61,631 nucleotides of DNA from Bryobacterales bacterium (GCA_003142185.1 PLOR01000046.1:1-61631); one strand, 5' to 3'; shown: positions 46,796-55,140, counted from the first letter of the stretch. Numbers and translations are program-made. Notes: a model not told the origin generated them from the sequence alone.

Positions 46796-48031
46796 GTGGC
46801 GCGTCTGAAACTGCCCGCGATGATCCTGTTTCTGGTGTGCTGTGTGGCTTACTATGTCAAAGTGAATGTCGGGGATCTACTGCCCGGGATCACCGACTCG
46901 CCCAGCGATCTTAGCCACTACTATCGGGCTGCGTTCTGCGTCCTCCAGGCCCAGAGCCCCTATACGGACGTGGACTTCGACTACCCGCCAGCCGTAGCGT
47001 TCCTGGTCACGCCGCTGGCGTTTACCGATTACGTGACTGCGCGGCGAATCTGGTTCTGGTGTTCCCAAGGGTTCCTGTTGCTGGCGGCGTTCCTGACCTG
47101 GCGCGCGCTCGGCCGCGACCGGGCGGCGGCGTGCTGCGTGGCTTCGGTCTGGGCGCTGGGCGGCGCGGCCTGGGAGGGCTTGGCTCTGGGACAACTGGGA
47201 CCGCTGCTGGTGCTTTTACTCGTTTTGGCATACTGGCGAGAGGCCGCGGCGCAGGGCGCGGCGGTGGCGGCGGGGTTCTCTCTGAAGTTCATTCCCGGCG
47301 TAGTCTCGATTGTGCCGCTGCTGCGCCGCGATTGGCGCGCCCTTGCCGTGCTGGCCGCGCTCGGGATCTCGGGCGTTGTTGTTCCGTTCGCCGTGATCTC
47401 ACATTGGAAGTCCGGACCGGCTTTTCCCGTCCGCGCCGACTATTGGATGGGTACGCCGGCGGTGCTGAACTGGTCGCTCCCCGCGGTTGCGCTACGCATT
47501 GCCGATCCGCCCGTGTTGGGGGCCAAGCTGCCCCGCAACTGGGAGTTTGGCAACGGACCGGAGGGTCTTCATCTGCCGCGCGGCCAACGATGGTTGTCGG
47601 CCGGCATTGCCGCAGGAGTCTTGCTGGCGGGACTGGCCGCGCTGGTGACGGTGTGCCGCGGGAGACTCAACGGGGCTCAGGCGCCATGGGCCGCAGCGGC
47701 GCTGATCTCGCTCAGCGTGGCGGCGTCGCCGATTTCGTGGAACCACTACCAGATCCTGCAATACCCGGGACTGGCCCTGCTGTTGTGCAGTGCGGTGAGG
47801 CGGCGCAGATGGCTGCTCGGCGCCTGCACGGTGGTGTTGGGCGCGCTTCTCTATCAGATTCCGAGGGAGGTTCTGCGCGCTTACTACGTGCAGCACTCGG
47901 GCTGGTCGGCGGCCTCGCCTGCCACGCTCTATATCTGGACTTCGGTGACACCCGTGGCGGCGCTGCTGCTGTTCGGCCTGCTGCTGCGCCAACTCACCGC
48001 CGAAGCTGCGACGCCGCACCGGCCCCGGTGA
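46796..48031 (+). CDS. GT87/DUF2029-family membrane protein (copy 1)
   Basis: 411 aa from GTG 46796. About 9-10 hydrophobic helices; N-terminal loop 'SPSDLSHYYRAAFCVLQAQSPY' followed by 'FDYPPAVAFL', the pattern of polyprenol-phosphate-mannose-dependent alpha-mannosyltransferases of the GT87 (PimE-like) family. In that family an Asp in the first loop is catalytic; D-L-S-H here fits. It probably transfers a sugar from a lipid carrier to a glycolipid. The neighbouring gene is a tandem copy of the same length. The longer frame from 46670 is not used because both copies align exactly from this GTG. Confidence 0.82.
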   Translation: MARLKLPAMILFLVCCVAYYVKVNVGDLLPGITDSPSDLSHYYRAAFCVLQAQSPYTDVDFDYPPAVAFLVTPLAFTDYVTARRIWFWCSQGFLLLAAFLTWRALGRDRAAACCVASVWALGGAAWEGLALGQLGPLLVLLLVLAYWREAAAQGAAVAAGFSLKFIPGVVSIVPLLRRDWRALAVLAALGISGVVVPFAVISHWKSGPAFPVRADYWMGTPAVLNWSLPAVALRIADPPVLGAKLPRNWEFGNGPEGLHLPRGQRWLSAGIAAGVLLAGLAALVTVCRGRLNGAQAPWAAAALISLSVAASPISWNHYQILQYPGLALLLCSAVRRRRWLLGACTVVLGALLYQIPREVLRAYYVQHSGWSAASPATLYIWTSVTPVAALLLFGLLLRQLTAEAATPHRPR

Positions 48032-48108
48032 CCGGGAGCGCAGCGTGCTTGTCTTAGAAACGATTCCCGATTTCGATATCATTGCCCGAACCGGCTGCGC
48101 CGCTGTCT

Positions 48109-48114
48109 TATAAT
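48109..48114 (+). promoter_or_regulatory. TATAAT box before GT87 gene 2
   Basis: TATAAT ends 6 bases before the GTG start at 48121, exactly as in copy 1. The core TTATAAT and the bases GGAGTGGCGCGTCTGAAAC around the start are conserved between the two copies. No good -35 box at 17 bases is seen here. Confidence 0.4.
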
Positions 48115-48120
48115 CTTGGA

Positions 48121-49356
48121 GTGGCGCGTCTGAAACGGTCCGCGATGCTGCTGTGCCTGGCCTACTGTGCGGTCTCCTATGTCAAATTGAATGTCGCGGA
48201 TCTACTGCCCAGCATCACGGATTCGCCCTGTGATTTCTCGCACTACTATCTGGTCGCGCAGCGCGTTCTCGCGGCGCAGAGTCCCTATACGGACCCGGAA
48301 CATAACTACCCTCCGGCGGTGGCGTTCCTGCTTACTCCGCTGGCGTTGACCGATTACATGACGGCTCGGTGGCTCTGGTTCTGGAGCTCGCAAGTGTTGC
48401 TGCTGCTGGGGGCGTTCCTGACGTGGCGCGCGCTTGGCCGCGACTGGGTGTCGGCGTGCTCGGTAGCTTGCGTCTGGGCGATGGCTGGCGCGGCCGCGGA
48501 GAGCTTCGTCCTCGGACAATTGGGACCGCTGCTGGTGCTTTTGCTGGTTCTGGCGTACTGGCGCGCCGGGGCGACGCAGGGCGCGGCAGTGGCGGCAGGC
48601 CTCTCTCTCAAGTTGCTTCCCGGCATCCTCGCAATTGTGCTGCTTCTGCGCCGTGATTGGCGGGCCGTCGCGGTGCTGATCACGGTGACGATCATACTTG
48701 TGCTGGTTCCTGCCGCCGTGATCGTGCACTGGAAGTCGGGGCCGGCTTCTCCTGTCCGCTCGGGCTATTTGATGGGTTCACCCGCGCTGACAAATTGGTC
48801 GCTCCCGGCGATTGCGCTGCGCGTGGCCGATCCGCCAGTCTCGCCGGGCAGGGTGCCCCGCAACTGGGAATTCGGCAACTTCACCGAACGTCTGGATCTG
48901 CCGCGTGGCCAACGCTGGTTGTCGGCTGGGATTGGCGCGGGAGTGCTGCTGGCGGGACTGGCCGCGCTGGTGACGGTGTGCCGCGGGAGACTCAACGGGG
49001 CTCAAGTGCCTTGGGCCTCGGCGGCGTTGATCTCGCTCACCGTGGCGGCAATTCCGGTTTCGTGGAGCCACTACCAGATCCTGCAATACCCGGGACTGGC
49101 CCTGCTGTTGTGCCATGCGGTGAAGCAGCGCAGGTGGCTGCTCGGAGCCTGCACGGTGGTGTTGGGTGCGCTGCTCTATCGGATTCCGGCGGAAGTCCTG
49201 TTCGATTACCACGCGCGGTACGCGGGCTGGTCGGCCGCCTCGCCTGCCACGCTCTACATCTGGACCTCGGTGACTCCTATTGCGGCGCTGCTGCTATTCG
49301 GCATGCTTTTGCGCCAACTCACCGCCGAAGCTGCGCCGCCGCGCCGGCCACGGTGA
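48121..49356 (+). CDS. GT87/DUF2029-family membrane protein (copy 2)
   Basis: 411 aa from GTG 48121, exactly as long as copy 1. Long stretches match ('VTVCRGRLNGAQ', 'HYQILQYPGLALLLC', 'AGWSAASPATLYIWTSVTP' with one or two changes) and the family loop reads 'DSPCDFSHYY' here. This is a recent tandem duplication. The extracytoplasmic loop around residue 240-290 differs more, which may change the acceptor. The first codons and the upstream TATAAT region are also duplicated. Confidence 0.82.
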   Translation: MARLKRSAMLLCLAYCAVSYVKLNVADLLPSITDSPCDFSHYYLVAQRVLAAQSPYTDPEHNYPPAVAFLLTPLALTDYMTARWLWFWSSQVLLLLGAFLTWRALGRDWVSACSVACVWAMAGAAAESFVLGQLGPLLVLLLVLAYWRAGATQGAAVAAGLSLKLLPGILAIVLLLRRDWRAVAVLITVTIILVLVPAAVIVHWKSGPASPVRSGYLMGSPALTNWSLPAIALRVADPPVSPGRVPRNWEFGNFTERLDLPRGQRWLSAGIGAGVLLAGLAALVTVCRGRLNGAQVPWASAALISLTVAAIPVSWSHYQILQYPGLALLLCHAVKQRRWLLGACTVVLGALLYRIPAEVLFDYHARYAGWSAASPATLYIWTSVTPIAALLLFGMLLRQLTAEAAPPRRPR

Positions 49357-49438
49357 TCGGGAGCGCGATCGCGCTCATCCGCGCCGCGGCCGCAGTTGCC
49401 CGGCGCCACGCGCTCCGCCTACAGTAAGAAAGGCGCGT

Positions 49439-49642
49439 ATGACCGAATCCGGTTTTCTGAATGCCATCCTCTACACGGCGCTCGGCGTGGCGGCCTTCGT
49501 GGTGGCCTTCGCTATCGTGATCAAGCTGGCGCCCTTCCATCTGTGGAAGGAGGTTGTCGAGCAGCGCAACATCGCCGCCGCGATTCTGGCCGGCGCCGTG
49601 GCGCTAGGCCTGTGCTGGATTATCGCCGCCACCATGCATTGA
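49439..49642 (+). CDS. DUF350-family small membrane protein
   Basis: 67 aa from ATG 49439 after an AAGAAAGG site. Two hydrophobic helices (about residues 10-30 and 43-62) joined by 'KLAPFHLWKEVVEQRNIAA', the DUF350 pattern in which an acidic residue and Asn lie in the loop. DUF350 proteins are found alone or with stress-related membrane proteins; function unknown. Confidence 0.75.
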   Translation: MTESGFLNAILYTALGVAAFVVAFAIVIKLAPFHLWKEVVEQRNIAAAILAGAVALGLCWIIAATMH

Positions 49643-50094
49643 GACGGTGCCAGCAGACTGCGCGCGGCTCGGCTTCTCGGCTAATTCAGCAGGCCGGGTG
49701 ACGTTGTTGGCGGAATGTCGTAGAAATACAACGAGTGACCCACGAGAGCAACCGGCTGGATGCGGTCTGCTTCTGCTACAACCCTATTATGATACGCCAC
49801 TGCTGGATCATCGCCGCTTCGCCGTAGAAAGTCGCAGGGGCTCAACGAACCGCCGCCGGGTGAGAACGGGCACAGGTTTTCAGTGGTCCGATCACGACCG
49901 ATCAGAGACCACTAACGGGCTGTTATTCCAATCAGGCGTTCGCTAGACTGTCCCGTGCCCCGCCTGACGCTGCTCTTCTTCGGCGTGACCGAGGATGTTC
50001 CGGAAGCAGCAAAAATGGTCACCGCCGGGACAGCCTACCTGCTATTGCGAACTGTTTCAAACTTGCATGCCAACGGCCAAACGCCGCCTTGCCG
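49643..50094. other. Intergenic region without supported gene
   Basis: 452 bases. A 7-base stem (AGTGGTC at 49882-49888 with GACCACT at 49907-49913) is the only structure seen. A short frame at 49955-50164 overlaps the gene on the other strand and lacks a ribosome binding site. Confidence 0.5.
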
Positions 50095-50244
50095 TCACGC
50101 CATGCTACGACCTCTGAAAAGGTGCACGATCAAAGCAATCACCGCGATGATCAGCAGAAGGTGAATGAACCCACCGGCAATATGGAACGCGAAAAATCCC
50201 ATCAGCCACAATACGAGCAAAACAAAAAACACCGCTAGAAACAT
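50095..50244 (-). CDS. Lmo0937-family small membrane protein
   Basis: 49 aa from ATG 50244, with GAAGGAGA upstream. Two hydrophobic helices separated by 'GFFAFHIAGGFIHLL', a close fit to the Lmo0937 small membrane protein family (VLWLxGxxxHIAGGxIHLLL). Linked to cell-envelope stress in other bacteria; no clear partner gene here. Confidence 0.8.
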   Translation of the reverse strand: MFLAVFFVLLVLWLMGFFAFHIAGGFIHLLLIIAVIALIVHLFRGRSMA

Positions 50245-50587
50245 GGAAATCTCCTTCGTACGTTCAGGGCACCCGCCCGTCACGGTTCTCGCTGAGGTGA
50301 CAGGCACTTTGATTGCCGTTCCGCAGGGGGTTGGCGCGCCTGAAACAAAAGACCCCGGCGCGGCCATTGGCCTGGCCCACGGCGTGATATAGCGGGAATG
50401 TAGCGACGAAGAGTGCAGAAGCTGCACACGGAAGTGCGGTACTTGCTTTTGCCCCAAGGCTTCTCATTCCCGCTCCGCGTGGGGCTTTGCCCCTGGCGGA
50501 GTCGCGGGTTAGCGGGGATACGTTCAGTGGCCGCCCTTGCGCACTTGGTACGTCTCGTGCTCTATATCCAAGAACGGTCTTCACACT
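50245..50587. other. Intergenic region, nothing certain
   Basis: 343 bases between the divergent Lmo0937-type and baeRF-type genes, so it must hold both promoters. Only a GC-rich hairpin (GTGGGGC-TTT-GCCCC, near 50479) stands out. No RNA gene is recognised. Confidence 0.45.
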
Positions 50588-51700
50588 ATGCCCAACTTGC
50601 TTGCCGAACAAATCGATACTCTGGCGGCTTTCACTCCCACCACACTGCCGGTAATCAGCCTGTATCTGAACACACAATCCGACGACCATGGCCGGGACCA
50701 CTTTGCCTCCTTCATAAAAAAGGAGCTTCACACCAGAGCCAAGACGTTTGCACCGCAGTCGGCGGCACATGCCAGTTTCGTTCAAGATGTCGAACGGATC
50801 GAGAAGTACCTGGCGACGGAGTTGCGGCCCTCCACGCACGGTCTCGCGCTGTTTGCCTGCGCCGGCGCTGACAACTTTTTCGAGACGGTGCAGTTGAACG
50901 CTCCGCTCGAACGCCACGAGATCTACGTCGATCACGTGCCGCATCTTTACACCTTGGCCCTCGTCAACAAACAGTTCCCGCGCTACGCGGCCGTCGTCAC
51001 GGACACGAATTCCGCTCGGCTGTTCGTCTTCGGTCTGAGCGGCCCTATCTCCGAAGAACATGTAGATAGCGCCAAGATGAGCCGCACACAGATGGGCGGC
51101 TGGGCGCAGGCGCGCTATCAGCGGCATATGGAGAACTATCACCAGCACCACGCCAAAGAGGTCCTGGAAGTTCTCGACCGGGTGGTGCGCAAGGAAGAGA
51201 TTCAGTACATTGTGTTTGCCGGCGACCAGGTGGTGATTCCACTCCTCGAGAAGCAGCTTTCGCCTTTTCTCGCGGCCAAGGTGATCGATGTAGTGCGGCT
51301 GGATATCCGAGCGCCCGAGCGCGAAGTGCTGGAAAAAACTTTGGCGGCAATCGACCGTCAAGACGCCAAAGACGATTCCGAAAAGGTAGAGCACCTGATC
51401 GGAGACTACCGCTCGGGCGGCCTGGCGGTGGTGGGCGTTCCCGATGTGCTCGCCGCGCTCGCCAAAGGTCAAGTGGAGGAAGTACTCCTGAGCGAGGCAT
51501 TCCAGCATCTCCGGGGAGACGAAGAAGAAAAGCCTGGCCCATGGGTTGAGGGCGCGGCCTACTCCGGTGAGGGTGACACCACGTCGGAAGCCATCATGGC
51601 GCAGGCCAGCCAGACCGGGGCGCGGTGCAGACTCATCGCGGATGCAACCCTACTAGCCAATGTTGGCGGGGTCGGCGCCAGCCTGCGATATCGGGACTGA
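50588..51700 (+). CDS. eRF1-like (baeRF) release-factor-family protein
   Basis: 370 aa from ATG 50588; an in-frame start 17 codons upstream is less likely. Three-domain plan of the bacterial archaeo-eukaryotic release factor family: N-terminal 'PVISLYLNT' strand, a central domain with 'RYAAVVTDTNSARLFVF', and a loop 'MGGWAQARYQRHMENYHQHHAKEV' (shown in part; GGW at 170-172) in the place of the eRF1 GGQ loop. The C-terminal domain is eL30-like (EHLIGDYRSGGLAVVG in split form). Such proteins are thought to hydrolyse peptidyl-tRNA or bind stalled or hibernating ribosomes. Its neighbour, a Clp-type ATPase/receiver fusion, is on the other strand. Confidence 0.82.
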   Translation: MPNLLAEQIDTLAAFTPTTLPVISLYLNTQSDDHGRDHFASFIKKELHTRAKTFAPQSAAHASFVQDVERIEKYLATELRPSTHGLALFACAGADNFFETVQLNAPLERHEIYVDHVPHLYTLALVNKQFPRYAAVVTDTNSARLFVFGLSGPISEEHVDSAKMSRTQMGGWAQARYQRHMENYHQHHAKEVLEVLDRVVRKEEIQYIVFAGDQVVIPLLEKQLSPFLAAKVIDVVRLDIRAPEREVLEKTLAAIDRQDAKDDSEKVEHLIGDYRSGGLAVVGVPDVLAALAKGQVEEVLLSEAFQHLRGDEEEKPGPWVEGAAYSGEGDTTSEAIMAQASQTGARCRLIADATLLANVGGVGASLRYRD

Positions 51701-51741
51701 GGGGAAAAGGCAGGCAAGCGTTTCGGCGTTTCCCGAACAAT

Positions 51742-51852
51742 CTGGCGCACGCACTCCCGCGTGCAACGTCGGCATTCGTGCCGATGTTTCTTTAGCGGCG
51801 AAGAAACGTCGAGAAGAATCCCGGCGCGGCATGCACGAATGCGTGCGTCACG
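51742..51852. repeat. Inverted pair of REP-type hairpins (BIME-like)
   Basis: Left unit CTGGCGCACGCACTCCCGCG plus TGC with stem GTCGGCA...TGCCGA. Right unit in reverse: GTGACGCACGCATTCGTGCA with stem GTCGAGA...TCTCGAC-like bases. It fills the converging gap between the baeRF and AAA-receiver genes. Confidence 0.7.
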
Positions 51853-51867
51853 GTTATTTCGCGCTGC

Positions 51868-53397
51868 TCAAGCGCTGAGGGAGGCCCCGCCGGCGGCCGA
51901 CAGGCGGCTGCGGATCAGGGTCATCAAATCCGACGCCAGGAACGGCTTGCGGAGGACGGGGAAATTGTGTTCCTCACACAGCGCCTCTTCTTCCTGCGGC
52001 AGAATGGTGCCGGTCATGACGATGGCGAGCATGTGCGGGACCGCGCGCAGAAACTCGACGCCCAGTTCCACGCCGTTTCCATCCGGGAGCATGTAGTCGA
52101 GCAATACGGCGTCGGGCCTATGCTCATCGAAGGCGCGCTTGGCTTCGGCGGCGCTTTCGGCGGTGACCAGGTTCCAGCCCGCGTCGGCCATCAACCGCTC
52201 GAGGAAGCGCAGCAGGTCGCGGTTGTCGTCGACCAGAAGAACGGTGGGCTGCGTGGCCGGAACCGCCACGCCGGCGGCGCGCAGGACGGAGATATCCAGC
52301 GCCTCGCGGCTTTCGGCAACCCCAGCCAGCACGCGCGCCCGGGGCGGGACCTGGTTAGTGGCGACCAGGGTGGCCAGCGGCTGCGTGAGATATCGATGAA
52401 TGGTTCGTTTCAGTTCGCGCGCGCCGTACTCCGCGCTGGTGCCTCTTTCGAGCAGAAACTGGCGGGTTTCGAGCGGTACCTCGAGCGCGAACGAGCGTTC
52501 CCCCAGCCGCGTGTTGACGTGGTTCTGCAGGTCCGCGATTTGTTGATCGAGGATCGCCGAGAGCGCCTCCAGCGAGAGCGGCTGATAAGTGATGATGCAA
52601 TCCACGCGGTTGATGAATTCGGGCGAAAAGCGCTTGCGGACGGCTACCATTCCGATGCTGCGCAGCTTGCCGGTGAGATCGGGCCGGGGGCCGGCGCCGG
52701 CCGACTGGAAGCCGAAATCGGGGTGGATCTCGCGCAGCATTTCGCGCGAGCCAAGGTTACTGGTGAGGAAGAGCAGGCTTTTTTCGAAATTGACCGAAGT
52801 ATTGTCGCCCAGCCTGAGAACACCTTTATCGAGCACGCCCAGCAGCAGGCGCGTAAGCGACGGGGCGGCCTTTTCGATTTCGTCGAATAAGACCAGCGAA
52901 AGCTCGCACTGCTCACTGGTGCTGGCGTTGAGCCGTTGCTGGGTGAGCATGGGTTGCGTCTCGCGATGTCCCAGGTAGCCGGGCGGCGCGCCGATCAGCT
53001 TGGCGACTTCATGCTCGAGTTGGAACTCGCCGCAGTCGATCTTGAGCATGTTTTTTTCCGAGCCGTGCAGCGTGTCGGCCAACGCTTCGACGGTTTTGGT
53101 CTTGCCCGTGCCAGTAGGGCCGAGCAACAGGAAAACGCCCACCGGACGCCCTTCCGGCGCCAATCCGGCCTGGAACATCTGCACGTAGGGAACGATCAGC
53201 CTGGTGGCGTCGGGTTGGCCAACCACCTTGCGGGACAGCACGGCGGCGAGGTCTCCGGCCACCTCGGCAGCCTGCTTGCGGGAACGGGCTTGCGCGCCTT
53301 TTGGCTTGTCCACGGCACCCTCCGCCTTGATTGTAGCGGCGGCGGATCTAGCTACCCGGTTCCGCCGGCGTTCTCCAGACTCGTTCGGATCTTTCAT
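51868..53397 (-). CDS. Clp-type AAA+ ATPase fused to a response-regulator receiver domain
   Basis: 509 aa. After a basic N-terminal ~50 residues comes one AAA+ module of the ClpA/B D2 type: Walker A GPTGTGKT (93-100), pore loop GAPPGYLGH (137-144), Walker B LVLFDEIEKA (168-177), sensor-1 TSN (212-214), Arg finger in FINRVD (R264) and sensor-2 GARELKR (R327). From about residue 385 a CheY-like receiver follows: DD at 390-391, phospho-acceptor D434 in 'VLLDYMLPDGNG', T462 and K484. The Clp N-domain and D1 module are absent. A phosphorylation-controlled remodelling ATPase is the natural reading; the partner kinase is not in the window. Confidence 0.9.
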   Translation of the reverse strand: MKDPNESGERRRNRVARSAAATIKAEGAVDKPKGAQARSRKQAAEVAGDLAAVLSRKVVGQPDATRLIVPYVQMFQAGLAPEGRPVGVFLLLGPTGTGKTKTVEALADTLHGSEKNMLKIDCGEFQLEHEVAKLIGAPPGYLGHRETQPMLTQQRLNASTSEQCELSLVLFDEIEKAAPSLTRLLLGVLDKGVLRLGDNTSVNFEKSLLFLTSNLGSREMLREIHPDFGFQSAGAGPRPDLTGKLRSIGMVAVRKRFSPEFINRVDCIITYQPLSLEALSAILDQQIADLQNHVNTRLGERSFALEVPLETRQFLLERGTSAEYGARELKRTIHRYLTQPLATLVATNQVPPRARVLAGVAESREALDISVLRAAGVAVPATQPTVLLVDDNRDLLRFLERLMADAGWNLVTAESAAEAKRAFDEHRPDAVLLDYMLPDGNGVELGVEFLRAVPHMLAIVMTGTILPQEEEALCEEHNFPVLRKPFLASDLMTLIRSRLSAAGGASLSA

Positions 53398-53582
53398 TCT
53401 GGTCCATTGAGCTGCTGATCTAGTGAGTTACCGGCCCCTCCCAACTCACGAAAGAATTATCCCAAGGCAGTGATCGAAAGGATACCACTCGACTTTTACC
53501 ACGCCTCATCGTGCGCTGTATGTACCGTTTTGCACGGAAAGCAGTTTTTCGTAGGAACGGGTGGGGGGATGGCCAATAGAAT

Positions 53583-53801
53583 TTAGCGGTGACGGAATGT
53601 GATCCGTCCCTTAGTCAGGTCGTAGGGGGACAACTCCAGAGTGACCTTGTCGCCGGCCAGGACGCGGATGCGATTCCGCCGCAGCCTGCCGGCCAGGTGC
53701 GCCAGTACAACGCGTTGATGCTCGAGTTGGACGCTGAACAGCCCGCTTGGGAACTTTTCCAATACCGTGCCGGTGACCTCGATACAGTCTTCCTTGCTCA
53801 T
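53583..53801 (-). CDS. infA: Translation initiation factor IF-1
   Basis: 72 aa, full length. OB-fold protein that binds the 30S A site. '[20 protein letters not shown]' region, '[19 protein letters not shown]' and '[16 protein letters not shown]' are typical (shown in part). The usual MAKEE start is here MSKED, and many Arg replace Lys. A second IF-1 elsewhere cannot be excluded. It lies 66 bases downstream of a cold-shock gene on the same strand. Confidence 0.92.
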   Translation of the reverse strand: MSKEDCIEVTGTVLEKFPSGLFSVQLEHQRVVLAHLAGRLRRNRIRVLAGDKVTLELSPYDLTKGRITFRHR

Positions 53802-53829
53802 AAACCTCCAGGCTTGGGATCGGAGACGG

Positions 53830-53855
53830 AACCGGCCGCTGCGGGGCGGCCGGTT
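53830..53855. other. 10-bp perfect stem-loop between csp and infA
   Basis: AACCGGCCGC and GCGGCCGGTT pair exactly around a 6-base loop. On the minus strand it is not followed by a T-tract, so it is not a standard terminator. It could be a partial terminator, an RNase-processing site or an mRNA 3' stabiliser that separates csp output from infA. Confidence 0.6.
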
Positions 53856-53867
53856 GGCCCGCTTCCG

Positions 53868-54071
53868 TTAGGTCAAAGCGACGTTGGTCGCCTGCAGCCC
53901 CTTCGGGCCCTTGGTTACTTCAAACTCCACTTTCGCGCCTTCATCCAGCGAGCGATACCCTTGCGACTGGATGGCGGAGAAGTGTACGAACACATCCTCT
54001 CCGTTCTCCCTCTGGATAAAGCCGTAGCCCTTGGCTGCGTTGAACCACTTCACTGTGCCTTTTTCTTTCAT
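53868..54071 (-). CDS. Cold-shock protein (CspA family)
   Basis: 67 aa. Single cold-shock domain: '[18 protein letters not shown]' holds the RNP1 motif (GYGFI) and 'DVFVHFSAI' the RNP2 motif. An RNA chaperone for single strands. A TATAAT box at 54215-54220 would give a 5' leader of about 135 bases, as in cold-inducible csp genes. Confidence 0.95.
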   Translation of the reverse strand: MKEKGTVKWFNAAKGYGFIQRENGEDVFVHFSAIQSQGYRSLDEGAKVEFEVTKGPKGLQATNVALT

Positions 54072-54214
54072 CGTGCCTTTTCCTTCTTTAACTTCAACTC
54101 AAATTCCATCTGGCCGCCGACGGCCCCCCTACAACAAAAAAAGGGGCATGCGGATGGACTCACGCAACCCCTTCTTGTGTCTCAGAGCGGAAATCAAGAG
54201 CCAAATGCCCTACC

Positions 54215-54220
54215 ATTATA
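54215..54220 (-). promoter_or_regulatory. Candidate -10 box of csp
   Basis: TATAAT on the minus strand, preceded by GTTG. The leader between it and the csp ATG contains a C4-T7...G4 hairpin (near 54127-54147). No good -35 box at 17 bases; activity of this box is inferred. Confidence 0.4.
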
Positions 54221-54254
54221 CAACAGGCGGACCTTCCGCAGCGGTTTCAATTGC

Positions 54255-55139
54255 GTGAATACATTCGAGTTCTACCGGCTTCGATCGAGCTTCCAGGCAC
54301 TCGGCACACTGCATTTTCCGGCGGGCGAAAGCGGCAACGTAGTGCGCGGCGCGTTCGGCCTGCTGCTGCGGCAGACGGCCTCGAGCGATGTATATGCGCG
54401 CCTCTTCGAACCGGGGCGCGCCAGCGGCCCTTCGCCGAGCGGCTTCAAAGACTGGCCGCGCCCGTTTGTCTTCCGCACGGCCGCGGTGGACGGCCGGGAG
54501 ATCGCGCCTGGCGACGGTTTCCACATCGACATGCACGTGTTCGATTGCCGGCCGGAGTTGATGGGAGCGATCCTTGCAACCTTCGAGCAACTGGGCGAAA
54601 CCGGCCTGGGGCCCGGCCGGGGCCGCGCCGCGCTGACCCGCGTCGAGCAGATCGGCGTGGATGAATCGGCATGTGAGATGGCGTTGCGGCCCGGCCCGCC
54701 ATCAGTGATCAGCCTCGATCCCGAGCCAGCCGAACGGGCGGTGCGCCAGGTGTGTTTGCGCTTCCTGACGCCCACCGAGTTGAAGGGTGGCCCGGACGTC
54801 GGTCCGAACGCCGGGCCGCAGTTCGGCGTGCTCTTTGCCCGGCTGCGGGATCGCATCTCGACGCTACGGGCGCTTTACGGCGCTGGGCCGCTCGCCATCG
54901 ATTTCCGCGGCCTCGGCGAACGCGCGCGCGCCGTGAAGCTGGTTTCGAGCGACATCGAGTGGATCGGCGCCCGCCGCCGTTCGAGCCGCACCGGCCAATC
55001 GCACCCGCTGGGAGGCTTCACCGGCGTTGTCGAATACGCAGGCGAACTGGGCGAGTTCCTGCCCTGGCTGCGCGCCGCCCGCTGGACCGGCGTTGGCCGC
55101 CAGACGGTATGGGGCAAAGGCGACCTGCGCGTGATCTGA
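54255..55139 (+). CDS. Solitary Cas6-like RAMP protein
   Basis: 294 aa from GTG 54255. The N-terminal half fits a Cas6 RAMP fold: 'FYRLRSSFQALGTLHFPAG', then 'VVRGAFGLLLRQ', a region that normally holds Cys residues, 'PRPFVFR', 'GDGFHIDMHVFD' and 'LGETGLGPGRGRAALTRVE'. The C-terminal domain ends with 'WTGVGRQTVWGKG', the glycine-rich loop of the Cas6 C-terminal family. Cas6 cleaves CRISPR precursor RNA, yet no array or other cas gene lies within at least 54 kb upstream or 6 kb downstream. The Cys cluster seen in many relatives is missing. RNA cleavage by this protein is inference. Confidence 0.78.
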   Translation: MNTFEFYRLRSSFQALGTLHFPAGESGNVVRGAFGLLLRQTASSDVYARLFEPGRASGPSPSGFKDWPRPFVFRTAAVDGREIAPGDGFHIDMHVFDCRPELMGAILATFEQLGETGLGPGRGRAALTRVEQIGVDESACEMALRPGPPSVISLDPEPAERAVRQVCLRFLTPTELKGGPDVGPNAGPQFGVLFARLRDRISTLRALYGAGPLAIDFRGLGERARAVKLVSSDIEWIGARRRSSRTGQSHPLGGFTGVVEYAGELGEFLPWLRAARWTGVGRQTVWGKGDLRVI

Positions 55140-55140
55140 C

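Noticed and set aside
49955-50164. 69-codon frame
   Set aside because: Overlaps the Lmo0937-type gene on the other strand and has no ribosome binding site.
53830-53855. Intrinsic terminator of csp
   Set aside because: The stem is perfect, but there is no T-tract on the csp strand.
53589-54254. N-terminal 222-codon extension of the Cas6-like frame
   Set aside because: It runs antisense through infA and csp; family similarity starts at about the GTG at 54255.
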